Below, piece by piece: positions 23,973 to 33,297 of a stretch of 42,703 nucleotides of DNA (the first letter of the stretch is position 1; every line of letters starts with the position of its first letter). Origin of the DNA: Deltaproteobacteria bacterium HGW-Deltaproteobacteria-8 (lineage in GTDB: Bacteria > Desulfobacterota > Desulfovibrionia > Desulfovibrionales > Desulfovibrionaceae); NCBI GenBank assembly GCA_002840405.1, contig PHAR01000006.1, positions 216,499 to 259,201 on the forward strand, given 5' to 3'. The translations under genes were made by a program, and so were the position numbers. The notes beneath the pieces are model-generated. The model worked only from the letters and a program-made list of their open reading frames with translations, had not been told where the DNA came from and made no database searches.

Positions 23973-25196
23973 GTGGTCAAGAGCTATGACGTGATTGTGG
24001 CGGGGGCAGGCCCGGCGGGAGCGGCTGCGGCCGCCGTGCTGGCCGGGCAAAAGCTGTCCGTGGCCCTGCTCGACCGCGCGGAGCACCCGCGCCACAAGCT
24101 CTGCGGCGGCCTGCTCACGGCCAAGAGCGTGGAGGCGCTGGCGCGCGTCTTCGGCCTGCATTTGTCCGACCTGGCCGCCCGGCCCTCCCCGTTCGACGGG
24201 TGCGGCGGGGGCGGGTTGTTCCACGAGACCTCGCAGTACCTGTTTCTGCACCAGGGCCAGGAGCTTTTGCGCGGGGCCGCTGCCGAGCCTTTCCGCTTCG
24301 TGGACCGCCCAGCGTTTGATGCGCTGCTGGTGCGCATGGCCGTGGCGCGGGGGGCCGAGTACCTGCCTGGCCGGGCCGTGGAGGCCTGCGACGCGGCCTC
24401 TGGCCTGGTGCGCCTGTGCGGCGGCGAGGAGCTGTCCGGCCGCTTCGTCATCGGCGCGGACGGAGCCAACTCCGTGACCCGCCGGGCGCTCGGCATGAAC
24501 GGCTATGACCGCGCGGCCTGGCGGCGCAATCTGGCGGCGGCCATCGAGGTGGAGCTGCCCGTGGGCGCCGGGCCGGGCCAGTTCCCGCGCCAGGTCAGCG
24601 TTCCGGAGCTGCACGTGGGCTCGCCCCAGGCTGGCTACGGCTGGGTGTTCCCCGGACCACGCGGGCCCAAGGTGGGCATCTGCGGGCTGCGGCGCAATGA
24701 TCGCGACGGGCGCGACTTCGGAGCCATCTTCCTGGATTTTTTGCGCCTGCTCGGCGTGGCCGCCCCTGAGAGCGTGGCCCTGCGCGGGCATCCCCTGCCC
24801 TACGGGAACGCGCTGGCCCGCCCGGCATGCGGGCGGCTCCTCCTGGCCGGGGACGCCGGGGGTTTTGTGGAGCCGCTCTTTGGCGAGGGCATCTTCTACG
24901 CCCTGGCCACGGGCGCGCACGCGGCCTCGGCCACGCTTTGCGGGCTGAGAAACGGCGAGGAGGCCTGCGCGCGGGAGTACGAGCGGCTGCTGGCGCGCAC
25001 GGTGCGCCCGGAGCTGGTCTGGTCCAACCGCCTGCGCTGGCTGCTCTTCGCGGCCATGCGGCGCCTTGGCGCGGCGCCCATCCGGGGCTTCGTCAATTGC
25101 GCCCCGGCGGCCCTGGCCGAGATGGTCCACGGCCGGCGCTCGTTTCGGCTCCTGCAAAAAAAGACCTGGGAGTGGGGCGAGGGCGTGGGGGGCTAG
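23973..25196 (+). CDS. FAD-dependent oxidoreductase, geranylgeranyl-reductase family
   Basis: 407 residues; GTG start with GGAGG upstream. FAD-binding [15 protein letters not shown] at the N-terminus, the HKLCGGLLT segment, the [14 protein letters not shown] motif, and [18 protein letters not shown] near the C-terminus place it in the geranylgeranyl reductase/halogenase-like branch, which reduces isoprenoid chains or acts as an electron-transfer flavoprotein. The actual substrate is not evident; saturation of a quinone or lipid isoprenoid is possible. The stop codon overlaps the stop of the convergent rnhA: both use the palindrome CTAG at 25193-25196. Confidence 0.9.
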   Translation: MVKSYDVIVAGAGPAGAAAAAVLAGQKLSVALLDRAEHPRHKLCGGLLTAKSVEALARVFGLHLSDLAARPSPFDGCGGGGLFHETSQYLFLHQGQELLRGAAAEPFRFVDRPAFDALLVRMAVARGAEYLPGRAVEACDAASGLVRLCGGEELSGRFVIGADGANSVTRRALGMNGYDRAAWRRNLAAAIEVELPVGAGPGQFPRQVSVPELHVGSPQAGYGWVFPGPRGPKVGICGLRRNDRDGRDFGAIFLDFLRLLGVAAPESVALRGHPLPYGNALARPACGRLLLAGDAGGFVEPLFGEGIFYALATGAHAASATLCGLRNGEEACAREYERLLARTVRPELVWSNRLRWLLFAAMRRLGAAPIRGFVNCAPAALAEMVHGRRSFRLLQKKTWEWGEGVGG

Positions 25197-25663
25197 ACTC
25201 CCGGTATGTCCGGCGGCAGGTTGCGGCCCGAGGCGGCGGTGCGCGCCAGCACGTCGCAGCGCTCGTTCTCTGAGTGGCCGCTGTGGCCGCGCACCCAGCG
25301 CCAGGTGACCTTGTGGGCCGCAATGAGCGGCACCAGCCGCTTCCAAAGGTCCTGATTCTTCACGGGCTGCTTGGCTGCGGTCTTCCAGCCGTTCTTCTGC
25401 CAGCCCACCAGCCAGCGGTCGGTGAAGGCCTTCATCACGTACTGGGAGTCCGTGTAGATCTCCACCACGCTTTGGGTCGTGAGGGCCTCCAGGCCTTTGA
25501 TGACGGCCATGATCTCCATGCGGTTGTTGGTGGTGCCGGAGAAGCCCTCGGCCAGCTCCATGCGGTGCTCTCCGCAGACGAGCACGGCGGCGTAGCCGCC
25601 GGGGCCGGGATTGCCGAGGCAGGAGCCGTCGGTGTACAGGGTCACGGGGGGCAGTTCGCTCAC
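25193..25663 (-). CDS. rnhA: Ribonuclease HI
   Basis: 156 residues, close to E. coli RNase HI (155). Degrades the RNA strand of RNA-DNA hybrids. Catalytic residues: Asp in [17 protein letters not shown], Glu in [14 protein letters not shown], Asp in IYTDSQYV, and the final Asp in NERCDVLAR. Its ATG overlaps the stop of the upstream membrane protein (ATGA at 25660-25663), so it is translationally coupled to it. Very secure. Confidence 0.97.
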   Translation of the reverse strand: MSELPPVTLYTDGSCLGNPGPGGYAAVLVCGEHRMELAEGFSGTTNNRMEIMAVIKGLEALTTQSVVEIYTDSQYVMKAFTDRWLVGWQKNGWKTAAKQPVKNQDLWKRLVPLIAAHKVTWRWVRGHSGHSENERCDVLARTAASGRNLPPDIPGV

Positions 25664-26232
25664 GGATGATCCTTTTGTGTTGCGTTGGTGTGTGTTGCAT
25701 TGGCCTGTTCTGTGCTGGTGCGCTCTGCCGGGGCAGCCGGAACGCTCAGCTCCGCCAGGCGGGACTGGATGAGTTCAAGGGCCAGGAGCAGGCCCCTGCG
25801 CCAGCTCTTGCCCGGTCCGAAGTGAAAAGGAAAATGCTCGCGTGTGAGGCTTTGGGCGAAGTCCGCGCCCAGGGCGCGCTCCATCAGGGGCGGCAGCAGG
25901 ACCACGGCGGACTTCTTGTCCAGGCTCAGGCCCACGAACAGGGTCTTGCCGTCCTGCTCGGGCGGGTCAAGGGCTCCCTGGCGCACCTGGACCCTGGCCT
26001 CGATGCCGTAGGTCTTGCGCAGGGCCGTGATGAAGCCCTGGATCTGTTCCTGCTCGGCCTGGGACAGGGTCTTGGTCTCGTCGGACAGCCCGAAGCGCGC
26101 GTTGATGCGCTCTATGTTGCGCTCGCTGTTCTTCCAGAAGCCCACAACCACCAGGCCCAGCACCACGAGCAGCGCCGCCAGGCGGAGCAGGTGCTCCAGA
26201 AATCCGCCCGCGCGCACGGAGAAAATGGCCAT
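25660..26232 (-). CDS. Single-pass membrane protein of unknown function
   Basis: 190 residues. One membrane helix near the N-terminus ([19 protein letters not shown]) follows a short basic leader, so the rest (about residues 35-190) is probably periplasmic. The soluble part has an [21 protein letters not shown] helix, then [20 protein letters not shown] and [13 protein letters not shown]. This resembles the TPM (Psb32-type) fold in its helix-strand order, but no confident family call can be made. The C-terminal tail is Thr/Asn/Ala-rich and low in complexity. The gene is coupled to rnhA by a four-base overlap. Confidence 0.72.
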   Translation of the reverse strand: MAIFSVRAGGFLEHLLRLAALLVVLGLVVVGFWKNSERNIERINARFGLSDETKTLSQAEQEQIQGFITALRKTYGIEARVQVRQGALDPPEQDGKTLFVGLSLDKKSAVVLLPPLMERALGADFAQSLTREHFPFHFGPGKSWRRGLLLALELIQSRLAELSVPAAPAERTSTEQANATHTNATQKDHP

Positions 26233-26338
26233 GCGTGCTCTCCCTCATGGTTTCTTGCACCGATCGTGCGGGGAGGTGTACCCTTCCGCAGGGGGTGCTG
26301 GCAAGGTGGGAGCGGGCCGGGGCGCTGCCTCATAAGGC

Positions 26339-26367
26339 TTGCCCCGTGGCGGCTGATGGGCTATCTG
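26339..26367 (+). promoter_or_regulatory. Candidate promoter for the lipoprotein gene
   Basis: TTGCCC (26339-26344), a 17-base spacer, then TATCTG (26362-26367), about 50 bases before the start. The spacing is ideal; the boxes match the consensus at four of six positions each. Confidence 0.5.
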
Positions 26368-26415
26368 GAGCGAGCGGCACTCCCGCCGTGGGAGACGAAT
26401 GTCAAGGAGCTATAC

Positions 26416-27132
26416 ATGCAGCGGAAGGTACTCCTGGCGGCGCTGGTTGCGCTGGTGGCCCTGGGCGGCTGCGCCCAGCGTGATCCGAATCTTCAGGTGC
26501 GGGGTTTGAACGAGTTCAGCCGCGCTTCCGGCGACTACACCCTGACCCTCAAGACCTACGAGCTGGACGCCACGGGCCACGCCAGCCTGGTCGGGTCCGA
26601 GGATCCCTCCCTGCGCCGCTTCGTCGCGCGCTCCCTGGCGGAGAAGGGCTACACGCTCAAGACCTCCGGCCCGGCGCGTTTTGCCATGGAAGTCCACCTG
26701 CTCTGCGCCGACACGCGCAAGGCCAGTCTCGGCTTCTTGGCGGAAGAACTGCGCCTCCCGGCGGAAGCCGTGGGCGCGGGCTACAGCGAGGACATCCACT
26801 ACTGGCTGCCCGACCAGGGCCTGGGCCTGGGCAATCCGGGCCAGGAAGCCATGGGCCGCCGCGACTCCAGCAGTCGCAGCCGCTCAGGGGCCACCTTTAC
26901 CCAGAGTGGCGACATCGACCGTGGCGGAACGCCTCTGGGCGACCAGGACCCCGCCTTCTGTCAGGGCCGGGTGCTTGTCACCGTGTCCCCCACGGGCAGC
27001 GGCCCCGTGCGCCAGGTCTTTGTGGACCGTACCGCCACGGGCGACTGCCCTGCCGCGCCCAACTGCCCCATTGAGACCTGCCGCGCGGCCCTGGAGCGGG
27101 TCCTGGTGTACGAACTCGACACCCGCTTCTAA
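26416..27132 (+). CDS. Lipoprotein of unknown function
   Basis: 238 residues; AAGGAG ribosome binding site before the ATG at 26416. The frame is open far upstream through the divergent gene, but that part is shadow. A lipoprotein signal peptide is clear: MQRKVLLAALVALVALGGC, with the lipobox cysteine at residue 19. The mature protein has a compact alpha/beta-looking region (DYTLTLKTYELDATGHASLV, RFAMEVHLLCADTRKASLGF), a Ser/Arg-rich segment around residues 150-165, and six cysteines after the lipobox, including CPAAPNCPIETC near the end that may form disulfides. No family is recognised. It ends at a strong intrinsic terminator. Confidence 0.82.
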   Translation: MQRKVLLAALVALVALGGCAQRDPNLQVRGLNEFSRASGDYTLTLKTYELDATGHASLVGSEDPSLRRFVARSLAEKGYTLKTSGPARFAMEVHLLCADTRKASLGFLAEELRLPAEAVGAGYSEDIHYWLPDQGLGLGNPGQEAMGRRDSSSRSRSGATFTQSGDIDRGGTPLGDQDPAFCQGRVLVTVSPTGSGPVRQVFVDRTATGDCPAAPNCPIETCRAALERVLVYELDTRF

Positions 27133-27156
27133 GCAACCCTGAGAATTCAAAAGCAA

Positions 27157-27191
27157 GGCCGCACCCTCAAGCCGGGGTGCGGCCTTTTTTT
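27157..27191 (+). terminator. Intrinsic terminator after the lipoprotein gene
   Basis: GGCCGCACCC (27157-27166) pairs with GGGTGCGGCC (27175-27184), followed by seven T (27185-27191). The other flank is less A-rich, but it may also slow transcription from the convergent nitroreductase gene. Confidence 0.88.
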
Positions 27192-27210
27192 GCGCCGTCG
27201 CCGCAGGTCC

Positions 27211-27720
27211 TCACCAGGACTCGCGGTGGATGCGCTCGGCCTGGAAGCGGTCCACGCGGCCGGAAGGCATGTCCGGGTGGCCCAGGGGGACGAAGCTGTG
27301 CGGGATGATGGTGCCCGGTATGCCAAGCAGCTTGCGGAAGCCCTCCACACGCGGCTGGTCGGGGTACACCCCCGTCCAGACCGCTCCCAGGCCCTGGGCG
27401 TGCAGGGCCAGGAGCAGGTTCTCGGTGGCAGCGGCGCAGTCGATGGGCCAGTACCCGGGATATTTCTCCAGGGCCGGTTCGGCGCAGACCAGGATGGCGG
27501 CCTGGGCCTGGCGGGTCATGGCCGCGTACGGGTGGAAGTCCGGCACGCGGTCGAGCAGGGCGCGGTCGGTGGTGAGCACGAAATGCCAGGGCCGGGCGTT
27601 GCCTGCGCTGGGCGCGGCCATGGCTGCCGCCAGCGCGGCCTGGATCAGCTCCGGGTCCACTGGTTCCTTGGTGAATTTGCGTATGGAGCGGCGGGTCATG
27701 AGGCAGTCGAGAGCGTCCAT
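27211..27720 (-). CDS. Nitroreductase family protein (FMN-dependent)
   Basis: 169 residues from the ATG at 27720 with AAGGAGG upstream. Typical of the small FMN nitroreductase family: TRRSIRKFTKEPVD at the N-terminus (FMN phosphate contact), APSAGNARPWHFVL, DCAAATENLLLALHAQGLG, and the C-terminal PLGHPDMP. These homodimers reduce nitro compounds, quinones or flavins with NAD(P)H. The physiological substrate cannot be told. Longer in-frame starts run into the divergent promoter region and lack ribosome binding sites. Confidence 0.92.
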   Translation of the reverse strand: MDALDCLMTRRSIRKFTKEPVDPELIQAALAAAMAAPSAGNARPWHFVLTTDRALLDRVPDFHPYAAMTRQAQAAILVCAEPALEKYPGYWPIDCAAATENLLLALHAQGLGAVWTGVYPDQPRVEGFRKLLGIPGTIIPHSFVPLGHPDMPSGRVDRFQAERIHRESW

Positions 27721-27887
27721 GAGGTCCTCCTTGTTCGGTGGGCATGCGCGGGTGCGAGCATACGCGGGATTGAACCGCGCCGTAAAGGCCTTGCATTCCT
27801 GCGCGCCATGTCGCCCAGAATTGTTTGTGATTCTAATTCTTGCATGGCCCTTGGCCTTCATGCTACGCGCCAGGAAGCGGGGTGTGT

Positions 27888-29723
27888 ATGCTGAAGACCT
27901 TTCCCACCGGGGAACGCCAGACCATCTGTATCCTGACGGGCCTGCTGATCGCTGCGCTGTTCGTTGTGTCCAGGGCCGACTATCTGCTTTTCCACGGCTT
28001 GGTGGAGATGGTCGGCGTGGCCGTGGCCGCGAGCATCTTCTTCCTGACCATCCATGCCCGGGAGCATCTGGCGAACGCGGCCCTTCGTCTGCTGGGCGTG
28101 TCCTTCCTGTTCATTTCCCTGGTGAGCCTGCTGCACACCCTGGCCTACAAGGGCATGGGCGTGTTTCCAGGGTATGGCGCCAACCTGCCCACCCAGCTCT
28201 GGATCGTCCTGCGGCTGCTGAGCGCGGGCACCTTCCTCCTGGCGCCGCTGCTGCTTGGCCGCAAGCTGGACCTGGGCCTGGCCGCAGGCGTCTATGCCGC
28301 ACTCACGACGGTCCTGGTCTGGTCCGTGTTCGCCGGCTCCTTCCCGGATTGCTTCATTGAGGGTCGAGGCCTGACCCCCTTCAAGATCGTGATGGAGGCC
28401 GCGGCCATGCTCATGCTTGCCGTGGCCGGAGTCCTCCTCTTTCTGCGCAGGAAGCACTTCGACCCCGTGATCGTGCCCCTGTTGCTCTGCTCCATCACCC
28501 TGAGCGCCCTGGCCGGGGCCGTCTTTTCGGTCTACGTGGGCGTCTACGACTTCTCCAACTTCACCGGGCACCTGCTGGTCCTCTTCTCCATGCTCTGCCT
28601 GCACCGGGCGGTGTTCGTCACCGGCGTGTCCAACCCCTACGCGCTGCTGTCCCAGAGGCTGCGCGCGACCGAGGCTCAGTTCCGGGGCATCGTGGAGAAC
28701 TCCAGCGAGGGCCTGTTTCAGGTGGACCGTGACGGGTTCATTCTGGCGGCCAACCCGGCCTTTGCCCAGGTCTTGGGTTACGCCGACGCCTCCCGCGCCC
28801 TGGGCCAGCCGCTCAGCCAGCATCTTCCTGGCTGCCAGCAGGAGTACCTGCAGGTCCTGGGGCCTGCCCTGGAGGGCGGCCAGGTGTTCCAGCATGCGCT
28901 GGACGCCCTGCGCCTGGACGGGTCAATGGTCTGGCTGTCCCTCAGCGCCAGGCCCTCCCAGGGGCAGGAGGCCATGCACCTGGACGGCTCCCTGCGCGAC
29001 ATCAGCGCTCAGGTGCAGATGGAGAACCTGCGTCAGGACGTGGAGCGCATCCTGCAACACGAGCTGCGCTCGCCCCTGTCCGGCATCCTTGGGCTGGGCA
29101 GGGCGATGAACGAGGATGACACGCTGCCTGAGCATGCCCGCGACATGGGCGGCCTGATTGCGGACACGGGCGTGCGGATCTTGCGCATGACCGAGGAATC
29201 CCTGGCCCTGCGACGCCTGGAGGAGGGCACGTACGTCCCGAGCCTGAGCCGGGTGGAGCTCGTCGACGTGCTGGAGCGCGTGCGCATGTGGCACGCGACC
29301 CTGGCCGGGCAGAAGGACGCGCAGGTGCGCCTGCTGCTCGACGGCAAGCCTCTGCGGGCCGGGAACTCCTGCCTGTTGCTGGCCGACGAGCATCTGCTGG
29401 AGCACGCCCTGTCCAATCTGCTGAAGAACGCCCTGGAGGCCGCGCCCAAGGGCTCCCTGGTCACCGCGCACGTGGACAGCGGCGAGGTGGTGCGGCTGGA
29501 ACTGCACAACCTGGGCGAGGTCCCGGCTGAAGTGCGCTCGAGTTTCTTCGAACGCTACGCCACCAGCGGCAAGACGGCTGGAACCGGCCTGGGCACTTAC
29601 ATCGCCCGGCTGGCCGTGCTGGCCCTGGGTGGCGAGATATCCTTCCGCTCCTCGGCCGAGGAGGGCACCACCCTGCTGGTGACCCTGCCTGGCGCCGGGG
29701 CCAGGTCCCAGGACGCGGCATGA
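27888..29723 (+). CDS. Membrane sensor histidine kinase with MASE3 and PAS domains
   Basis: 611 residues from the ATG at 27888 (AGGAAG upstream). Residues about 1-250 form seven or so membrane helices and match the MASE3 sensor region (ADYLLFHGLVEMVGVAVAAS, then HAREHL and LLHTLAYKGMGVFPGYGANL). A PAS domain (about 260-375, QFRGIVENSSEGLFQVDRDG) follows, then a HisKA domain with the phospho-accepting His in QHELRSPLSGILG (about residue 391) and an HATPase domain (NLLKNALEAAPKGS, about 510, and TGLGTYIARLAV). No receiver is attached and no response regulator is adjacent. Ten bases after the stop begins a Ser/Thr kinase gene with its own AGGA site, so the two kinases are probably cotranscribed. 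Confidence 0.92.
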   Translation: MLKTFPTGERQTICILTGLLIAALFVVSRADYLLFHGLVEMVGVAVAASIFFLTIHAREHLANAALRLLGVSFLFISLVSLLHTLAYKGMGVFPGYGANLPTQLWIVLRLLSAGTFLLAPLLLGRKLDLGLAAGVYAALTTVLVWSVFAGSFPDCFIEGRGLTPFKIVMEAAAMLMLAVAGVLLFLRRKHFDPVIVPLLLCSITLSALAGAVFSVYVGVYDFSNFTGHLLVLFSMLCLHRAVFVTGVSNPYALLSQRLRATEAQFRGIVENSSEGLFQVDRDGFILAANPAFAQVLGYADASRALGQPLSQHLPGCQQEYLQVLGPALEGGQVFQHALDALRLDGSMVWLSLSARPSQGQEAMHLDGSLRDISAQVQMENLRQDVERILQHELRSPLSGILGLGRAMNEDDTLPEHARDMGGLIADTGVRILRMTEESLALRRLEEGTYVPSLSRVELVDVLERVRMWHATLAGQKDAQVRLLLDGKPLRAGNSCLLLADEHLLEHALSNLLKNALEAAPKGSLVTAHVDSGEVVRLELHNLGEVPAEVRSSFFERYATSGKTAGTGLGTYIARLAVLALGGEISFRSSAEEGTTLLVTLPGAGARSQDAA

Positions 29724-29733
29724 GGACATCGGC

Positions 29734-31146
29734 GTGAGAACCATTGGCCGTTATGCCATCCTGGGCCTGCTCGGCCGGGGCGGCATGGGCGTGGTGTACA
29801 AGGCGGCCATGCCGCGAACCGGCCGCGTGGTGGCCGTGAAGGTGCTGAAACCGGCCGAGATGCTGGCCGCCACGGCCGATCCCGCGCTGCTGCGCCAGGA
29901 CTTCTTCCGCGAGGCCGCGCTCATGGCCGGCATCCGCCACCCGAACATCGCCCAGGTGCTGGACGTGGACGAGGACGCTGCCCCGGATGGAGGCGGCGAC
30001 GGCCTGCCCTTTTTCGTCATGGAGTACTACTGCAACAACCTGGGCGCGCTGTTGGGCGAGGGCTACCGCGTGGAGGAGCCCACCCGCCGCCTGGGCGTGG
30101 ACCAGGCCCTGTCCTGCGCGCGGCAGCTGGCCTCGGGGCTCGCCCGGCTGCACCACGAGGGCATCATCCACCGCGACGTCAAGCCCTTCAACCTCATGCT
30201 GGCCGAGCGTCCGCCGGACGCCTGCCCGCCGGGCTTCTGCCTCGCCGATGAGGTCAAGCTCATCGACTTCGGGCTCTCGCGGCTGCGCGGGGAGCAAGGC
30301 CCGGCCCGGCCCAAGGGCGCGGTGGTGGGCTCGCCGTACTACGCCGCGCCCGAGCAGGAGCGCGATCCCGAGACCGCCGACGAGCGCGCCGACATCTTTT
30401 CCGCCGGGGTCACCCTGTTCCGCTGCCTCACCGGGCATCTGCCCCAGGAGGGCCTTTCGGCCAGCCGCCTGCGCGATGGTCTGGACGCCCGCTTTGACGC
30501 CTTTTTCGCCAGCGCCTGCCACAAGGACCCAGGCCAGCGGCCCGCCTCGGCCCGGGACCTGCTGGCCGAGCTGGACGGGCTCGCCGCGTACTGGGCGCGC
30601 CTGCGCGAGAACGTCTGCGCCCTGCCGGAGGAGAAACCCCCGCCCTGCGCCAGCGCAAAACCCTCCGCCGCGCTGCGCTCCATCCCGGTGCGCCAGCCCC
30701 TCGCGGGAGCGCGGGAGGCGTTCGGTCTGGACGAGCTGTGGCGGCCTGCGGCCTGCGACCCCGAACGCTTTGTCGTGGAAAGGGAGGGCCTGGTGCGCGA
30801 CCTGCGCAGCGGGCTTGTGTGGGAGCGCGGCGGCAGCGCCTATGGCCTGACCTTTGCCGCGGCCCAGGCCAGGGCGGAGCAATTGTCCGCAGAGCGCCAC
30901 CTGGGCCTTTCCGGCTGGCGGCTGCCCACGGCCCAGGAGCTGGCCTCGCTGCTGCTGCCCGAGCCGGACCTGCGTCAGCTCTGCCTGCCTCCGGCCTTTG
31001 CCCCGCAGCAGCGGCGCATCTGGAGCGCGGACCGCAAGTCCTTCACCGCAGCCTGGTACGCCGACGTGGAGCACGGATTTGTGTGGTGGCAGGACCTGAG
31101 CTGCGAGTTCTTCTCCCGCTGCGTCACATCCGTGGCATCGGAATAA
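29734..31146 (+). CDS. Serine/threonine protein kinase with C-terminal DUF1566 (Lcl-type) domain
   Basis: 470 residues, GTG start. Hanks-type kinase at residues 1 to about 285: glycine loop LGRGGMGVVYKA, the ATP-binding lysine in VAVKVLK, HRDVKPFNLML (about 145-155), IDFGLSRL (about 177) and a PYYAAPEQE activation-loop end. A linker leads to a DUF1566 domain (about 350-465: GLVRDLRSGLVWERGG, then GWRLPTAQELASLL, a WSAD motif and W-rich end), a module found in many surface and signalling proteins of Deltaproteobacteria and akin to C-type-lectin-like folds. No membrane helix is visible, so this domain is cytoplasmic here, which is unusual. It probably acts with the upstream histidine kinase. 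Confidence 0.92.
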   Translation: MRTIGRYAILGLLGRGGMGVVYKAAMPRTGRVVAVKVLKPAEMLAATADPALLRQDFFREAALMAGIRHPNIAQVLDVDEDAAPDGGGDGLPFFVMEYYCNNLGALLGEGYRVEEPTRRLGVDQALSCARQLASGLARLHHEGIIHRDVKPFNLMLAERPPDACPPGFCLADEVKLIDFGLSRLRGEQGPARPKGAVVGSPYYAAPEQERDPETADERADIFSAGVTLFRCLTGHLPQEGLSASRLRDGLDARFDAFFASACHKDPGQRPASARDLLAELDGLAAYWARLRENVCALPEEKPPPCASAKPSAALRSIPVRQPLAGAREAFGLDELWRPAACDPERFVVEREGLVRDLRSGLVWERGGSAYGLTFAAAQARAEQLSAERHLGLSGWRLPTAQELASLLLPEPDLRQLCLPPAFAPQQRRIWSADRKSFTAAWYADVEHGFVWWQDLSCEFFSRCVTSVASE

Positions 31147-31159
31147 GCTCCGCCCGCGC

Positions 31160-32185
31160 CTACCTGGCTGGCCAGCCGAAGCTCCAGCCCCAGGCCCAGG
31201 CCCCGGCCAGAACCAGCACCGCCAATACCCCGAAGACCTGGTTGAGCCGCTCGCCCCATTCCTCATTGGGGTAGCCGTGGCGCACGGCCAGCAGGCCCGC
31301 AGGCAGCCCCAGCAGCCCCCCGGCCACGAGCCCGAAGAAATGCGCGCCGATGTCCGTGTTCTCGCCTGCGGTGCCCAGACTGGCCAGCAGGGCCAGGGCA
31401 GCGGCCACGGGCAGGAGCCAGCCCGCTCTGGCCTGCCGCTGGGCCAGGCTTTGGGCCTGGTTCTGGGCCTGGTCTCGGGCCAGGGCGCCCTCGCCGCTCA
31501 CGGCCTTGAGCCCGGCCAGGGCTCCGGCAGCGCCGAACACAGCCGTGGAGAAGCCTATGGACAGGTGCTGTGGTCCGTGCGCGAATACATTCAGCACATT
31601 GCCCAGCCCCCCGGCCAGGATGGCCAGCAGCCACGCCGCCCCGGACCCGATGCGCCTGGAGAGCAGGATCAGGAAGGCCCCGCCGATGACCGCATTGCTG
31701 GCCATGTGCGCCGGGTCGGCGTGCAGGGTCAGGGAGGTGAACATGCGCCACCACTGGCCGCCGAGCATCCGGGCGGCGTCGCCCGCGCCCACGCTGTGCC
31801 AGTACGGCGGGTAGGAGCCAAGCTCCGGCCAGGGCCGGTGGGTGAGGACGAAGAAGGCGCAGAGCCCGAGCATGGCCGCCACCGTCGCGCGCGAACGCTC
31901 CTCCACCGGGGGCAGGGGGATGGACGGGTGCGGGCTGATGTTCTCGCGGTGGTAGAGGGTGATCTCGCTCACGGCCTGGCTCATGAAGCGCGCCGGGACC
32001 TGCACCGTGTAGCCGCCCGGCAGGGCGCGCACGCGGTGCGGCACGCGCCGGGAGCGCAGCACAAGGCTCCAGAGCCGGGCCTGGGCCTGGGACAGGCGTC
32101 CGGCCGGGCGGCCGTCCACCAGGGGGGCCAGGTCCGGCCAGGGGGCCCGCTGGACGGGGCGTTGCGTGGGGCGAAGCGGCAGCAT
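31160..32185 (-). CDS. Rhomboid-family intramembrane serine protease
   Basis: 341 residues from the ATG at 32185 (AGGG upstream; an in-frame GTG lies two codons earlier). A cytoplasmic N-terminal region of about 120 residues precedes the membrane part. Catalytic serine in GFSTAVFGAAGAL (GxSx, about residue 211) and the catalytic histidine in GAHFFGLVAGGLLG (about 280); the LTLHADPAHMASNAVIGG helix carries the conserved His/Asn of the oxyanion region. Rhomboids cut membrane-spanning substrates; the substrate is unknown. It converges on the Ser/Thr kinase gene with a 13-base gap. A Gln/Ala-rich loop (ARDQAQNQAQSLAQRQ) lies between two helices. Confidence 0.9.
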   Translation of the reverse strand: MLPLRPTQRPVQRAPWPDLAPLVDGRPAGRLSQAQARLWSLVLRSRRVPHRVRALPGGYTVQVPARFMSQAVSEITLYHRENISPHPSIPLPPVEERSRATVAAMLGLCAFFVLTHRPWPELGSYPPYWHSVGAGDAARMLGGQWWRMFTSLTLHADPAHMASNAVIGGAFLILLSRRIGSGAAWLLAILAGGLGNVLNVFAHGPQHLSIGFSTAVFGAAGALAGLKAVSGEGALARDQAQNQAQSLAQRQARAGWLLPVAAALALLASLGTAGENTDIGAHFFGLVAGGLLGLPAGLLAVRHGYPNEEWGERLNQVFGVLAVLVLAGAWAWGWSFGWPAR

Positions 32186-32280
32186 GGGCACACCCTAACG
32201 GATTGTGCCCACGGCCCGCCAGCGTAAAATGCCGGGAACGGGAGCAGGGCGAGGGGCACGGGCGACTGGGCCTTAAACTG

Positions 32281-32312
32281 AAAAAGGGCCGGCACCTTTT
32301 GGGTGCCGGCCC
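32281..32312 (-). terminator. Intrinsic terminator of the rplM-rpsI operon
   Basis: Perfect 11-bp arms GGGCCGGCACC (32286-32296) and GGTGCCGGCCC (32302-32312) with a 5-base loop, followed on the minus strand by TTTTT. It lies about 33 bases after the rpsI stop. Confidence 0.9.
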
Positions 32313-32344
32313 GAGTGGGCAAGTCTTGCGTGAGCCGTTTCGGC

Positions 32345-32734
32345 TTAGCGCTTCGAGTACTGGAAGCGGGCGCGTGCGCCCTTCTGGCCGTACTTCTTGC
32401 GCTCCTTCTTGCGGGCGTCACGGGTCAGGAACCCGGCACGCTTGAGCGTGGTGCGCAGCTCAGGGTCGAAGGTCAGAAGCGCGCGGGAGATGCCGTGACG
32501 GACGGCCTGGGCCTGTCCGGACACGCCGCCGCCGGCGACATTGACCTTGATGTCGAACTTGTCGACGAGCTTGGTCAGCTTGAGCGCCTGCTGCACGATC
32601 ATCTGCAGGGTCTTGCGCGGGAAGTATTCCTCGTAAGGACGGCCATTGATGGTGATCAGGCCGGTGCCAGCGGTGACGCGGGTGCGCGCCACTGCGTTCT
32701 TGCGCTTGCCAGTGCCGTAATTGAGATCAAGCAT
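32345..32734 (-). CDS. rpsI: 30S ribosomal protein S9
   Basis: 129 residues. Starts with [15 protein letters not shown] and ends with the conserved ARFQYSKR tail that reaches into the ribosomal P site. It follows rplM with a 22-base gap, the standard L13-S9 operon. The 3' end is marked by a strong terminator. Very secure. Confidence 0.98.
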   Translation of the reverse strand: MLDLNYGTGKRKNAVARTRVTAGTGLITINGRPYEEYFPRKTLQMIVQQALKLTKLVDKFDIKVNVAGGGVSGQAQAVRHGISRALLTFDPELRTTLKRAGFLTRDARKKERKKYGQKGARARFQYSKR

Positions 32735-32756
32735 GTATCAACTCCTGATGCGGAGG

Positions 32757-33185
32757 TTACAGAGCCAGAGCCTGGGGCTTCTGGGCGACGTGGGTGTGTT
32801 CAGGACCAGAGAAGACCTTGAGCTTCTTGATGATCTGCCGGGACAGGCGGTTCTTCGGCAGCATGCCGCGCACAGCCTGGATGATCACCAGTTCAGGGTT
32901 CTTCTCAAGCATCTGCTTCAGGGTCCGGGACTTGAGGCCGCCGGTGTAAAGCGTGTGCTTGTAGTACATCTTCTTGTTCAGCTTGTCGCCGGTCACCTTG
33001 ATCTTCGTGGCGTTGACCACGACGATGAAGTCACCACCGTCCATGTGCGGGGCGAAACCGGGCTTGTGCTTGCCACGAAGGCGGTGGGCGATGGCCGTGG
33101 CCAAGCGGCCAAGGACCTTTTCCGTGGCATCGACCACGAACCATTCGTGCTTCAGGTCCGACGGGACCGGGCTGTACGTATTCAT
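32757..33185 (-). CDS. rplM: 50S ribosomal protein L13
   Basis: 142 residues, the same as in E. coli. Recognised by [35 protein letters not shown], and [13 protein letters not shown]. First gene of the rplM-rpsI operon; AAGGAG upstream of the ATG at 33185. Very secure. Confidence 0.98.
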   Translation of the reverse strand: MNTYSPVPSDLKHEWFVVDATEKVLGRLATAIAHRLRGKHKPGFAPHMDGGDFIVVVNATKIKVTGDKLNKKMYYKHTLYTGGLKSRTLKQMLEKNPELVIIQAVRGMLPKNRLSRQIIKKLKVFSGPEHTHVAQKPQALAL

Positions 33186-33222
33186 TTTTGGTCAGCTCCT
33201 TCACTTCAAACTGGAAACAGGG

Positions 33223-33251
33223 CTCTTACGGCTTTTGACCGGACCTGTCAA
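33223..33251 (-). promoter_or_regulatory. Promoter of rplM-rpsI
   Basis: On the minus strand TTGACA (33246-33251), 17-base spacer, TAAGAG (33223-33228). A perfect -35 at ideal spacing, about 38 bases before rplM. Confidence 0.75.
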
Positions 33252-33297
33252 CTGAATTCCACTTCCTTTTCCAAGCCGCAGCCAGGGAAACCTTACC

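Noticed and set aside
25666-26415. Long N-terminal extension of the lipoprotein
   Set aside because: It runs through the divergent membrane-protein gene and the promoter; the lipoprotein signal and ribosome binding site mark 26416 as the start.
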